Below, piece by piece: positions 18,445 through 28,258 of a DNA stretch of 64,000 nt. Position 1 is the first letter of the stretch. The number at the start of each line of letters is the position of its first letter. The position numbers were made by a program, and so were the translations under genes. The DNA is from Emiliania huxleyi CCMP1516 (taxonomy: Eukaryota; Haptophyta; Isochrysidales; Noelaerhabdaceae), in NCBI RefSeq assembly GCF_000372725.1, contig NW_005195801.1:379907-443906 (forward strand). Direction: 5' to 3'. The notes beneath the pieces are model-generated. The model was not told the origin of the DNA. It ran no database searches and worked only from the letters and a program-made list of their open reading frames with translations.

Positions 18445-21207
18445 TTAGATCTTTCGGGTGTCTTCGAGGCGGAGCTCGAAAAAGAGCCGCTCGAGCTGGG
18501 CGAGGAAGGGGGTCGCCTATTTTGAATTCATTAATGAGTGAGTCCACTGTCAATGTGGTGTGAATCAGCCGCGAGAGGAGGGGGTCGCCTCGCGCACAAA
18601 GTGGTAGATATCCCCGAGCACCACCGCCTCGCGCTCCACGTCGCCCAGCCCGGGGCCAATCAGCCGCAGCAGCGTCTCGTAGTCGGGCGCGGCGCTGCAA
18701 AAGACCGAAAAGGCCTGCCGCAAGCCTCGGGCCGTCTCGGGCAATCTCGGGTCATCTCATGCCATCTCATGCCATCTCGTCGCATCTCGGGTCATCTCGG
18801 GTCCTCTCCGGTCCTCTCGGGTCCTCTCGGGTCCTCTCGGGCAATACCGAAACGCCTGCCGCAAGACCCACGAGTGGTAGGGCTCGAGCGCCTGTTCACA
18901 GCTGCGGGTGTGAAGAGACGCCGTTCACAGCCGAGAAGACCCACGAGTGGTAGGCCTCGAGCGCCTCGCCGTACGCCTGGCGCAGGATGGCCGACGTGCG
19001 CACCGGCTCGCGCTCCGCCGCGACCGACAGCCGCTCCGCGGCCCAGCCGCTGAAGGAGGAGCGGCGAGACGTCTCCGCGCCGCCGCCCCCCGCCGCCCCG
19101 CCCGCCGCCCCGCCCGCCGCCGCCGCCGCGCCCCCGTCGCCGCCGGCCTCGTCGAGGGCGCGCGGGTCCGCCGCGAGGAGGACGCCGCGACAGAGGGCGA
19201 TGGTGAGGTGGAGCGCGCGCCGCAGCCACAGCAGCGCGATGGCAGCGGACGGGTCCGCGAGCTGTGCGCTGCCGTCCCCCTCGGCCAACGCGTGAGCCCC
19301 CGCGTCCACCTCGGCCTCAAGCAACGCGCCCAAGCGGCGACACGGCCGGCCAGCCTGCGCGGCGGTGAAGGCTGCGTCGCGCACCTTGCGCAGGTTGGCC
19401 TCGTCGTTCCGGACGAGCAGCGCCAAGCCGAGCGCCTGGTTGATCCTGATCACGCCCGCCTCCAGCGCGCGCAGGCTCGGCTCCATCGCCAGCGGAACGC
19501 CTTTGGGTTCGGGTACCGTGGGAGGTAGGGGAGTGGGCGCGGGTACCGTGGGGGTATGGGATGTGCGGAACGCCTTGACGGAGTCGATGTAGAACGGGCT
19601 CTCCCCATCTCTCCCCATAGTCTCCCCATCTCTCCCCGTATCTCGGGTGCCTTGACGGAGTCGATGTAGAACGGGTGCTCCCCATCTCTCCCCATAGTCT
19701 CCCCATCTCTCCCCGTATCTCAGGTGCCTTGCCCGCAGAGGTCCGCGACGAGGCCCGCCTCGCCAGGCTGCATTGCCGCGCGGAAGGCGGCGCACGCCTC
19801 GTGCAGCACCGAGTGCTCCTCGGAGCACATGTCCGCCAGCAGCGCGTCCACCTGCAGCTCCTGCACCTCCCCCTCGTCCTCCTCCTCCGCAGCCGTCCCG
19901 CCGTCGCTGCTTTGCGAGCGCGCTCGCCGCTTCAAGAAGGGCGGCGGCGTGGCCGGCGCCTCGGGCGACGCCGCCGGAGTGTAGTTTGAGGTGTATGGGG
20001 GTGCGTCGAGCGGCGGCAGCAGCGGCGACGCGGCCGAGGGCGACGGCAGCGGGTCGCAGGCGCGGGCGGGAGAGTCGGCGGCGCGTTGAGGGTAGTACTG
20101 CCGGCGGCCGACCGAGGCGGGGACGGGGAGCTCGGCGGGGTCGTCGTCGTCGCAGCCGCCAACCCGTCGCAGCGGCTTCGCTTCTCCGGCCGTCGGAGGC
20201 AGCTGCGCCCCCGTCCTCCCGCCCGCAGGACCCGCGGGCGCTGCCGGCGCGCCGGCGGGCGGCAGCGACGGCGACAGCTCGAGCGCCCAGCAGCGGAGGG
20301 GCGGCGGCGCGCGGGCGGAGAGGCGGCGCGCGCCGCGCACCCCAAGCAGTAGGGCAACGGCCACCGACTGCAGCACGCACGCCGCAACCGCAGCAGTTGC
20401 CGTCGGGGGAAACGCTGCTCCTGCTCCGGCCGTGCCGCCGCCCCAAAGGACCGGCCACAGCGTCGCCGCCACACACGCCGCTGCGGCGGCCGCCGCGGCT
20501 TCCAGCAGCAGCAGCACGCCCAACGGACCTGGCCGGGCGGTGGCGGCGGCGGGCGGCGGCGCGACGGGGCGCCTGTTCACAGCTGCGGGTGTCAAAAGAC
20601 GCCGTTCACAGCGGCGGGCGGCGGCGCGACCGGGCGCCAGCTAACGCGGATGTGAGAGTGGAGCAGCACGGGCGGCTGCACTGCAACGGTCGCGGAGCCT
20701 GCCTCTCCGGCCTCAAGTGGCGCGAGCGCGAAGCTCGCAGACCCGCCGCCTGTTCACAGCTGCGGGTGTGAAGAGACGCTGTTCACAGCGGCGCGAGGCT
20801 CGCAGACCCGCCGCCCTCGAGAGCGACGCAGAGCGAGTCGTGGGCGCAGTCGAGGCTGCAGGCGGAGCCGCAAGACGAGGAGAGGCTCAGCTCGACGCCT
20901 GTGGGCAGATTTCGCTGTTTAGGTGGCGGCTTCGTCTCACAGGAAGAAGAGAGGAGACTAGCGCTAGTCGCCCCACGGCACGCCGCGCTCGAGCAGCAGG
21001 CTCATACCTAGAAAAAAGAAACACATACCAAAAAAGAAATGTGGCACCCGCGAGCAGGAGGCTTCGTGCCGAGCGAGGCGGAGGCGAGGCAGACGTAGGT
21101 CACATTGTCGCTCCGCTGCGGCGACTGCGGCGGCGGCGGCACGCGAAAGTCGATCAGCGACGGGATGTTTTTGAGCGATCCCGACGACGAGAAGTGGTCA
21201 AGGGAGC
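18445..21207 (-). CDS. Membrane-anchored glycolipid transfer protein (GLTP) domain protein, 5' end incomplete
   Basis: Resolved exons: 21207-21070, 20898-20815, 20749-20638, 20572 to ~19736, ~19604-18965, 18891-18856, 18714-18589 and 18516-18445. All resolved introns are GC-AG. The first exons encode a Cys-containing, N-glycosylatable ectodomain (SDNVTYVCLASASLG, SLDCAHDSLCVALEGGGSAS). Then come two hydrophobic segments (GVLLLLEAAAAAAAACVAA and ACVLQSVAVALLLGV), a Pro/Ser-rich linker, and a GLTP fold with AIALLWLRRALHLTI and LEPYHSWVLRQAFSVFCSAAP. The Trp-Leu-Arg and Tyr-His-Trp positions match headgroup-binding residues of GLTPs. It ends RLEDTRKI. The junction near 19600-19740 is duplicated and not resolved. 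The start codon and any signal peptide are not identified. Likely moves or senses sphingolipids at a membrane. Confidence 0.7.
18892..18964 (-). mobile_element. Introner-type intron in the GLTP gene (copy 3)
   Basis: A 73-nt GC-AG intron whose first 29 nt repeat the downstream exon (GCGCTCGAGGCCTACCACTC), followed by the core GCTGTGAACGGCGTCTC, TTCACACCCGCA, GCTGTGAACAG. Splicing restores EALEPYHSWVLRQ. Confidence 0.85.
20573..20637 (-). mobile_element. Introner-type intron in the GLTP gene (copy 1)
   Basis: A 65-nt GC-AG intron. The 27-nt exon duplication GCGCCCGGTCGCGCCGCC is followed by GCTGTGAACGGCGTC, TTTTGACACCCGCA, GCTGTGAACAG. Confidence 0.85.
20750..20814 (-). mobile_element. Introner-type intron in the GLTP gene (copy 2)
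   Basis: A 65-nt GC-AG intron. The exon duplication GCGGCGGGTCTGCGAGC is followed by GCTGTGAACAGCGTCTC, TTCACACCCGCA, GCTGTGAACAG. The core is nearly identical to the copies at 18892 and 20573. Confidence 0.85.
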
Positions 21208-21339
21208 CTACGAGATGATCACACCAACATCAGGGCGGGTACGCGCGAATGCGAGGAATGTGAGTGCAATCTGTACGGCGGACTACGGTCGAGTACTTGT
21301 CCTCCTAGTTGGAATACGACAACACGTATCTTCCCGCTG

Positions 21340-22545
21340 CTAGGCCCGAGAGCCAAACTGGTCGCGCGAGGCGGCGAGGAGTGTCGAGGCCCACTGCTCG
21401 TACGCGGCGCGCGACTTGGCGCGGAGGACGTAGTTGCGGCCGGGGCCTCGCGTCACCAGCTCCACCTCGCGGTTGGCGGCGTCCTCGACGACGGCCGCGA
21501 TCCGGTTGAAGCCGATGGTGCCTTCGTGCTTCCCAAACATGCCGTCCTTGCCGGAGCGGTCGCCGCGCGCGCGGATGTAGTAGTGCAGTGCCTTGCGCGT
21601 CAGCACAAAGTAGCGCTCCTCCCACACCTCGTGCTCACGCTGCGACTCACGCGGCTGGAACGGTGTCTTTGTGTGCACGGAGAGCGCAGAGAGGATCTCG
21701 TTCCGGAGCTCAAGCCGGCCGGTGAGGAGCAGGCCGAAGCTTGAGAGCGCGTGCTGCCAACGAGCGGCTGGGCCGTGCGCCGGCTCGAGATCGGGCTGCA
21801 TCGCCGTGAGAGAGTGGACGGAGGAGGCGTTTTGGCTTGCTCCGAGCGGTGATCGGGGCGCGCGAAAAGAATTCTTAAGACCTCTCTCACAGCACACTGG
21901 CACGACAAGGGCGAATTCAATCTCGCGCTCGCCGTGCTGATCCTTGATCCGCTGGCGCTTGTCCCATTTGTGTCTCGTCGTTCCCCTGACCACATCGCTC
22001 CACAGCGGCCCCGTCACCCCTGCCGTGTGCGACCCCGCCGTGAGCCCCTCGCCGAGCCGTTGCGGATTCGAATTGCACGCTGGTCTGCCGTTTTTGATGT
22101 AATTTTGTGACCGGAAGCCAGGGATGGCCAACGGAACGTTCCTGAGCGTGCCTTGACCGTTGACGTAGCCTGCGACGTTCTCGAATCCCTCGCCACAACG
22201 CTTCACGGGCCAAGAGTCGGGATCGAGTCGGTCGGGAATGCCGTCGCTGTCAGAGTCGGCTGTGCCCTCCTCGGCGTCGGGGATGCCGTCGCTGTCCGAG
22301 TCGGAGGGGGGTGGCGGCGATTGCGGCGACGGTGGAGGCGAGGGTGGATGGAACACGCACTCGACCGTAACATGTATGTATGTAGTAAGGTGAAGAACAG
22401 TCAGGCTCGGACTGGACACCAACGCGGTATGGGTGGACGCAAGACAGATGATGACGACACGCACGAGCGACACACAGACACAAACAAGCTCACAAGACAC
22501 ACAGCCAGCGGGCTGCCACACATCCTGAGTGGGCGTACACATCAC
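21340..22545 (-). CDS. PH-domain protein, continuous with DSDGIPD-repeat sequence
   Basis: The C-terminal ~150 codons (from the ATG at 21801) form a pleckstrin-homology domain: EHEVWEERYFVLTRKALHYY, a variable loop, REVELVTRGPGRNYVLRA and the closing helix EQWASTLLAA with its invariant Trp. This should bind phosphoinositides or protein partners at membranes. The frame stays open upstream to 22545 through two DSDGIPD repeats, a Pro/Ser stretch and a Cys-containing segment (KRCGEGFENVAGYVNG) resembling the minus-strand gene at 897-3652. It is unclear whether this is one chimeric gene or a PH gene (21340-21801) abutting a repeat-gene fragment. The first ~50 codons derive partly from a dispersed repeat also at 12640 and 50935, so the ORF start at 22545 is doubtful. 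Confidence 0.55.
   Translation of the reverse strand: MMCTPTQDVWQPAGCVSCELVCVCVSLVRVVIICLASTHTALVSSPSLTVLHLTTYIHVTVECVFHPPSPPPSPQSPPPPSDSDSDGIPDAEEGTADSDSDGIPDRLDPDSWPVKRCGEGFENVAGYVNGQGTLRNVPLAIPGFRSQNYIKNGRPACNSNPQRLGEGLTAGSHTAGVTGPLWSDVVRGTTRHKWDKRQRIKDQHGEREIEFALVVPVCCERGLKNSFRAPRSPLGASQNASSVHSLTAMQPDLEPAHGPAARWQHALSSFGLLLTGRLELRNEILSALSVHTKTPFQPRESQREHEVWEERYFVLTRKALHYYIRARGDRSGKDGMFGKHEGTIGFNRIAAVVEDAANREVELVTRGPGRNYVLRAKSRAAYEQWASTLLAASRDQFGSRA
22383..22450 (+). repeat. Dispersed repeat copy, CAGGCTCGGACTGGACAC family
   Basis: The block CAGGCTCGGACTGGACAC, a short spacer, CGCGGT and GGGTGGACGC occurs here, at ~12640-12700 (inside a CYTH-gene intron) and, more diverged, at ~50935-50990. 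No coding content is seen. Confidence 0.65.
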
Positions 22546-22665
22546 TCAGGCCACGTCCCCCCTGTCGCCCCCCCCAGCACTCCAAGGTGCCAAGAGACAA
22601 ACAACAGCACAACAACACAGACAGGCGACAGGGGCGAACGTGTGAGACTAGAGCAGGCTTGCTCT

Positions 22666-22687
22666 ACCCAACATAGAGGGCGTTGTG
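22666..22687. promoter_or_regulatory. Second copy of the 22-bp divergent-promoter element
   Basis: Identical to 13271-13292, here 67 bp upstream of the PEX4-like start codon. See that entry. Confidence 0.4.
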
Positions 22688-22753
22688 GGCCAGCATCCGC
22701 GTTTATCTTTTCCCGGCCGGCGTCGCTTTGGCACTCCCTCCCGGCTGCTTTCG

Positions 22754-24515
22754 ATGGTGAACCACCGGCTGCTCAAGGAGTACAAGGAGCTCGCCAAGCA
22801 GAACGACCCAGAAATCTCGCTATCGCTGGCCGACGAGGCCGATATCAACGGGTGGGAGGCGCGCGGCACACGAGGGTCTCGAAGCACGACCATCCACAGC
22901 ATCCGTCGCACGGCGAGCTTGGCGGCCACCCGCTTTCCTCGCCGCTGTGGCGCGAGAAGCCTTCCTGCGCCGCCGCAGCCGCAGCCGCTACCGCTGCAGC
23001 CGCCGCCGCCGCCGCCGCCGCCACAGCTCTCTGCCGCCACAGCTGCAGCCGCCTCTATCCACGCTCGACGTATCACAATACTCGACCACACGTTACCGCC
23101 CCCGCCGACCCGACAGGCGAGGCTGCGTGGCCCCGCCGGCACGCCCTACGAGGGGGGGACCTTTGAGATTCGGCTCACGTGAGCCACATCACACGCTCAC
23201 ACCTCCATGCCCCTCAGTCTCCCTCTCTCTTTCCAACCGCCCTCCTCCATCAGTCGAGGAGGCCTTGTTTGTTGGGAACGGGGGTCAGGAGCAGTTATCT
23301 CATAGCCCCCCCCCCCCCCCCCTCTTTGGAGGGCCCCCGGGGGGGTTTTTTGCCCCCCCCCCCCCCCACTCCCCCTTTCTCCCTGGAGCTCTGAACCCAT
23401 GTATGAATTGATTGACAAGTAGTTAACGAGGCACGTCCTCGTGGGGGTTCTTCCGGTGGTACCCCCCCCCCCCCGCCCCCCCCCACCACCACCATCCCAC
23501 CACCCCCCTCCTCCCTCTGGCGCCCTCTCGCTCTCAGGTGCCCGCCATCCTACCCGCTCGCGCCGCCAAAGGCGCCATATCTCGGCTAGATCTCGGCTAG
23601 ATCTCGGCTGTATCTCCCCACATCTTCCCATGTCTCCCCACATCTCCCGCTCGCAGCATGATTGTACTACACAGTGAGTCTTCGTTAGTTGATCGACTGT
23701 CACGGCAACCTTTGTGCCATCCTACTGAGATGCGAGGGTCGCCTGGCCCTTGCCCCACCGCTGTGTGTGTGTGGAGACATTCCCCTCCCTTCCCCTCCCT
23801 TGCTCTCCTATTCATTCGTTCCTCATTCTTGATCGGTGCACTGCAGGTGACCTTTGTCACTCCGATCTTCCACCCAAACGTGCTCTTCAAGACGGGCGAG
23901 GTGGCGAGATCGCACCGAGATTGCGCGAGATCGAGCGAGATCGAGACCGGACGACGTCGAACGAGATTGCGCCTGTCCGGACAGCCTGCAGAGATCGCAC
24001 CGAGATCGCACCGAGATCGCACCGAGATCGCACCGAGAGATCGCACCGAGAGATCGCACCGAGATCGCACCGAGATCGCACCGAGATCGCACCGAGATCG
24101 CACCGAGATTAGGTCTGCCTCGACATCCTCAAGAGCGAGTCTTGGACTCCTGCGTGGACGCCCCAGTCCCTAGAAGCGGAATCTCTCCCCCAATCTCCCC
24201 CAATCTCCCCCAATCTCCCCCAATCTCCCCCAAACTCCCCAAATCTCGAGCCCGCGACACGTGTTCTTGTGCTCCAAGCAACGCTCGAGCGGCCACACGT
24301 TTCCGTTGTCCTCGGCCGTGCTCGGCTGTACTCACTGTCTTCGCACCCCGCGTACTCACGCGGTGCTCTGAAGACGTCCGCATGCGGTCGTGTTCCGCCC
24401 CGAGGTTGGCGTATCCAGACTGCATGCATGCACGGCACGACCCCCCCCCCCCCCCACCCACCCACACACACACCCACTTGCCGGCACACCCACACCCCGA
24501 GGTTGGCGTATTCAG
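22754..24515 (+). CDS. PEX4-like peroxisomal ubiquitin-conjugating enzyme (E2), 3' end lost in gap
   Basis: Exons 22754-22858, 23117-23178, 23538-23571, 23847-23900 and 24113-24159, with donors GC, GT, GC and GT. The spliced product reads RLLKEYKELAKQNDPEISLS, ARLRGPAGTPYEGGTFEIRL, CPPSYPLAPPK, VTFVTPIFHPNVLFKTGE, VCLDILKSESWTPAWT. The HPN motif and the catalytic Cys in VCLDIL are present. The FHPNVxFKTGExCLDILK...WxPAWT wording matches plant and fungal PEX4, which monoubiquitinates PEX5 during peroxisomal import. The C-terminal helices (LQSVCRA...) must lie in or beyond the assembly gap. Intron 4 is a tandem array of GATCGCACCGA. Confidence 0.8.
23901..24112 (+). repeat. Minisatellite intron, ~11-bp unit GATCGCACCGA
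   Basis: Intron 4 of the PEX4-like gene is largely a tandem array of GATCGCACCGA with short-unit variants. It begins GTGGCGAG and ends GATTAG. Confidence 0.85.
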
Positions 24516-25067
24516 NNNNNNNNNNNNNNNNNNNNNNNNNNNNNNNNNNNNNNNNNNNNNNNNNNNNNNNNNNNNNNNNNNNNNNNNNNNNNNNNNNNNN
24601 NNNNNNNNNNNNNNNNNNNNNNNNNNNNNNNNNNNNNNNNNNNNNNNNNNNNNNNNNNNNNNNNNNNNNNNNNNNNNNNNNNNNNNNNNNNNNNNNNNNN
24701 NNNNNNNNNNNNNNNNNNNNNNNNNNNNNNNNNNNNNNNNNNNNNNNNNNNNNNNNNNNNNNNNNNNNNNNNNNNNNNNNNNNNNNNNNNNNNNNNNNNN
24801 NNNNNNNNNNNNNNNNNNNNNNNNNNNNNNNNNNNNNNNNNNNNNNNNNNNNNNNNNNNNNNNNNNNNNNNNNNNNNNNNNNNNNNNNNNNNNNNNNNNN
24901 NNNNNNNNNNNNNNNNNNNNNNNNNNNNNNNNNNNNNNNNNNNNNNNNNNNNNNNNNNNNNNNNNNNNNNNNNNNNNNNNNNNNNNNNNNNNNNNNNNNN
25001 NNNNNNNNNNNNNNNNNNNNNNNNNNNNNNNNNNNNNNNNNNNNNNNNNNNNNNNNNNNNNNNNNNN
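24516..25067. other. Assembly gap (552 N)
   Basis: An unbroken run of N. The flanks are low-complexity: a repeated GAGGTTGGCGTAT(C/T)CAG block on the left and a (ATATGGGGAG)n array on the right. The gap removes the end of the PEX4-like gene. Confidence 1.
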
Positions 25068-28000
25068 AAGATATGGGGAGATATGGGGAGATATGGGGAG
25101 ATATGGGGAGATATGGGGAGATATGGGGCGACATGCGAGGGTGCGCCGCGCGCCGAGAGAAGAAGTTCACAACGAAGGGCGGACGCGCACGGCAGACAAG
25201 GCGCAGGCGACGGCTTCCTTAGAAGTCGTCGTCCTCGCCACTACAGTAGCCCCAGGCCAACAGACCCGGCACACACTTCTTTTCGCGGCGCTCCTCCTTG
25301 ACACACAAACACCACGACCCCCGGGCAAAAGGTCACGCACACGATTGGAGAACAGACAGACAGCGACCACAGTCGGGAGGCACACACTGGCTCCCAGGAG
25401 GGCGATCGTGACTACGCTGTCCACTGCGTGTGAGCTCCTCATTTCACGGGCCTTGTCATTGAGAATTGACACTCAGTAGATTTCATCGGTGCCCCGTCGC
25501 GTGGCTCGCAGGTACCGCTCGATGGCTCGCATGTACACTGCGCTGCACGCCTCGCAGCCGAGACCGCCTTGAGGCCATGGATTGGGCTGGCGGCTGCAGT
25601 TTGCGTATCAGTGGGGAGGGTTCGTCATGTGATGTCGAGCCAGCGCCGGCATCAGTGTGCTGCGCAATTTCGTCCTGTGCTTGTCCGTACTTGAGAGAGA
25701 TGCACAAATAAACAAGTAAAAGTGAAACGGACCCGTGCTCCGATAAACCCTCCGGATCAGGGATCTTCATGACAAGCGTTTAAAATTTCTTTTTTCGGAT
25801 TGTTCGCAACAAGGTGTGAATAACAGCTTTATCTAGGGTACCATACTTGACCCCCCCCCTTTGGCGCCACGTCTTTTCCTACCAACCCAGCGCCGATCTC
25901 GGCGGGGCGTCAGCGCCTCTCGGTGGGGCATCATGAGCTCACGGGGCTGCCCGACGGGGCAGGCCTCGTGCTGATGGACCCAGCCGAGGTGCCCGACCAG
26001 TCGGACCCGCGCCGACGGCGCGCGACCACCAGCCAGCTTGCCGGCCGGGACGAGCACGGTGCGTAGATCGCGCCGGCACTCTCCGGTCCATCCGGAATTT
26101 TGTCGTTCTAGTTAGCACTGCTGCTGCAGACAGGGCCCGCGCGACCCCATGCCCTTCCCATATCTCGTGTCCTGAGGCTTGGCGCCACCCCGGTGACCGC
26201 CCACAGGTGGCTGTTCGCGGGCGCGGCGAGCGTGCCGCTTGAGCGGACCAGGCTGAAGCCACCTCAGGACCCCACCTCGAGCCGGTGGCGCCACCCGCGA
26301 CCCTGCCCGCCTTCGCCGCGCCAGCCGCCGGCTCGCTGCAGCCGCAGCGCGCGGTGCCCGACCACCGACGCGCCCGCCCGCTCGCCTTCTCGCGCCGCCT
26401 CTCGGCGCGCAAAGCCGCTCACACACCGCGTACTCAGCCATCGGCGCGACATCACCCCCGCGCAGGCACCTCGCGACGGGTCGGCGCACTCGTGCGGCTC
26501 AACGCAGAACTACGGAGCGACCTCCGCCGCGGCTCGGCGCTGCCCATGGCAGCAACAGGTGCCGCCCCACCACCCGCCTGCTGCCTCTGCCTCTCTCAGC
26601 CATGCGACCCCTCCGCCAATGCACACCTCAAACGCGACGTCAGATCCCGCTGCTACTGGCAGCATTCGCGGCGATGAGGCCTCCGCCAGCACTGATCATC
26701 ACAAGTCGTCTGTTAAGCTACACGTTTTTGCCCTGTGCAGGTGAGCGGACCGCTGCAGCCATGGTGGAGCCGCGGGTCGGGTGAGGGAATGGCCTTTTGG
26801 CGCGGCGCTGCTATGTGCCTGCGCGCTCATGGCGCGTTCAGGGGTGCGCCTGCGGTGTGTAGACTGCGGGGCGCCGCGATAGCGCGGCGCCGACGATTGT
26901 GTCGCTCATTGTCACACCGTCGACACGGTCACAGTGTGTGTGCAGTGCGTCCACTCCGGCGACCGTGACGCCGTCGGTTCTCGCCTATACCGGCTAGTGT
27001 GGAGCTCTCAGTGTGGTTGCGTGTTTTACTAGTGATGCTGCACCAGGCGGCCTGTTTTTAGCAAAAAGCAGATACCACATCGCGTGTGGTCGTCGAAAAA
27101 CCGCATGTTCGCCCGTCTGGGACCTCTTCGTACGGCTCCAAAAACCGCTCCTTAACGACGACTAAGCGGCCCGGCGGTCGATCTGCGCCTTCTCAGCGGT
27201 GGAGGGGATGTGGGAGGTACGTGCGGACCGCGTGGTGCTGCGATGGTTTGACGAGTGCGACTCCCAGCGTCGACTTTTCGACCCCACGGAGCCTAGAGGC
27301 AGAGGGCGTCGACCGACGGGCGGCGCACCAGGAGCCCTCGCTGGCGCGGTAGGTCACGGAACGACGGGTCGAGCCCCTCAGCTCGTGTGGATGCGGTCGA
27401 GTACGACGGCTACCCGGATGCCGAGCCTCTCCTTAGAGGAAGAGACGTGGAGGCAGGTGGCGCTCGGCGCCGGCAGCGCGGCCCCTAATACCGGCGGCGA
27501 GGCGAGCGACGGCGAGAAGAGCGACGGCGAGGCTGGGGACGCGCTGCCGCTCAGCGCGACCGACGTCGGCGGCGCGGTCGCCACAGGCGGCGAAGGGAGC
27601 GGCGTCGAGAGGGGCGGCGGCAGCAGCCGGGATGGCCAGCGGCGCCACGTATGTCGCACGTTGGGCGTACCGTACCGCATGCACCTGTGCGACTCACACC
27701 CCTGACCGCCGACAGTGACAGGGTGGGCGGGGCGAGGGCGGGGCGAGGGCGGGAGGAGCGCGGAGAGAGGCCGCAGGAGCGCGCCCCGGCCAGGCGCTGA
27801 CGGCAAGCGCCGCGCGCTTGCGCGGCTCGGCGCTGGTCGCCCCACCGGCGCTTGCACCACGACGCAGCTTGACACAATGAAAATACACTTCGTTTTCAGC
27901 CCAAGTCCACAAATACACAAAATACAGACTTCCCATCTAAAGCCGTAGGACGGTGACGCCCTATAGCAATAGGGAGGACCGGTTTTGACCGCCCCAGAGG

Positions 28001-28258
28001 GCCCTTAAAAGAGACCACAACTCGTCATCGCGTGCCCGTAAGTTCAACGTGGCAGGCGCGCCGCCCGCGGCGACGAACACATCAAATTACCAGACGCAGA
28101 CAGTGCGGGAGCACCGGCGATGTCTCTACGTCCACAAGCTCTCCCCGTCTCTACGTCCGCAGCTCTCCGAACCCGCCGGGCTGGTGAAGATTTGTTGATC
28201 GAGTCGCGCAACGGTAACGGGCACCTTCTGTGGATCGCGGGATTCGAGCGAGAAGAAG
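25068..28258. other. 3.2-kb region without a convincing gene
   Basis: It starts with a (GATATGGGGA)n array to 25129. A hairpin-capable block lies at 25209-25230 (see findings). Open frames at 26193-26744 and 27199-27705 on the plus strand are Arg/Ala/Gly-rich, overlap frames in other phases and match no family. C- or G-rich tracts occur at 25850-25858. There could be a divergent or non-coding transcript, but nothing distinguishes coding from random GC-rich sequence here. Confidence 0.45.

Noticed and set aside
19490-19585. Intron between two GCGTTCCGC copies in the GLTP gene
   Set aside because: The duplication looks like an introner footprint, but splicing it would shift the frame, while reading through keeps it, so I left it unspliced.
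23901-24112. Regular repeats that might suggest a CRISPR array
   Set aside because: Direct head-to-tail minisatellite without unique spacers, inside an intron of a eukaryotic gene.
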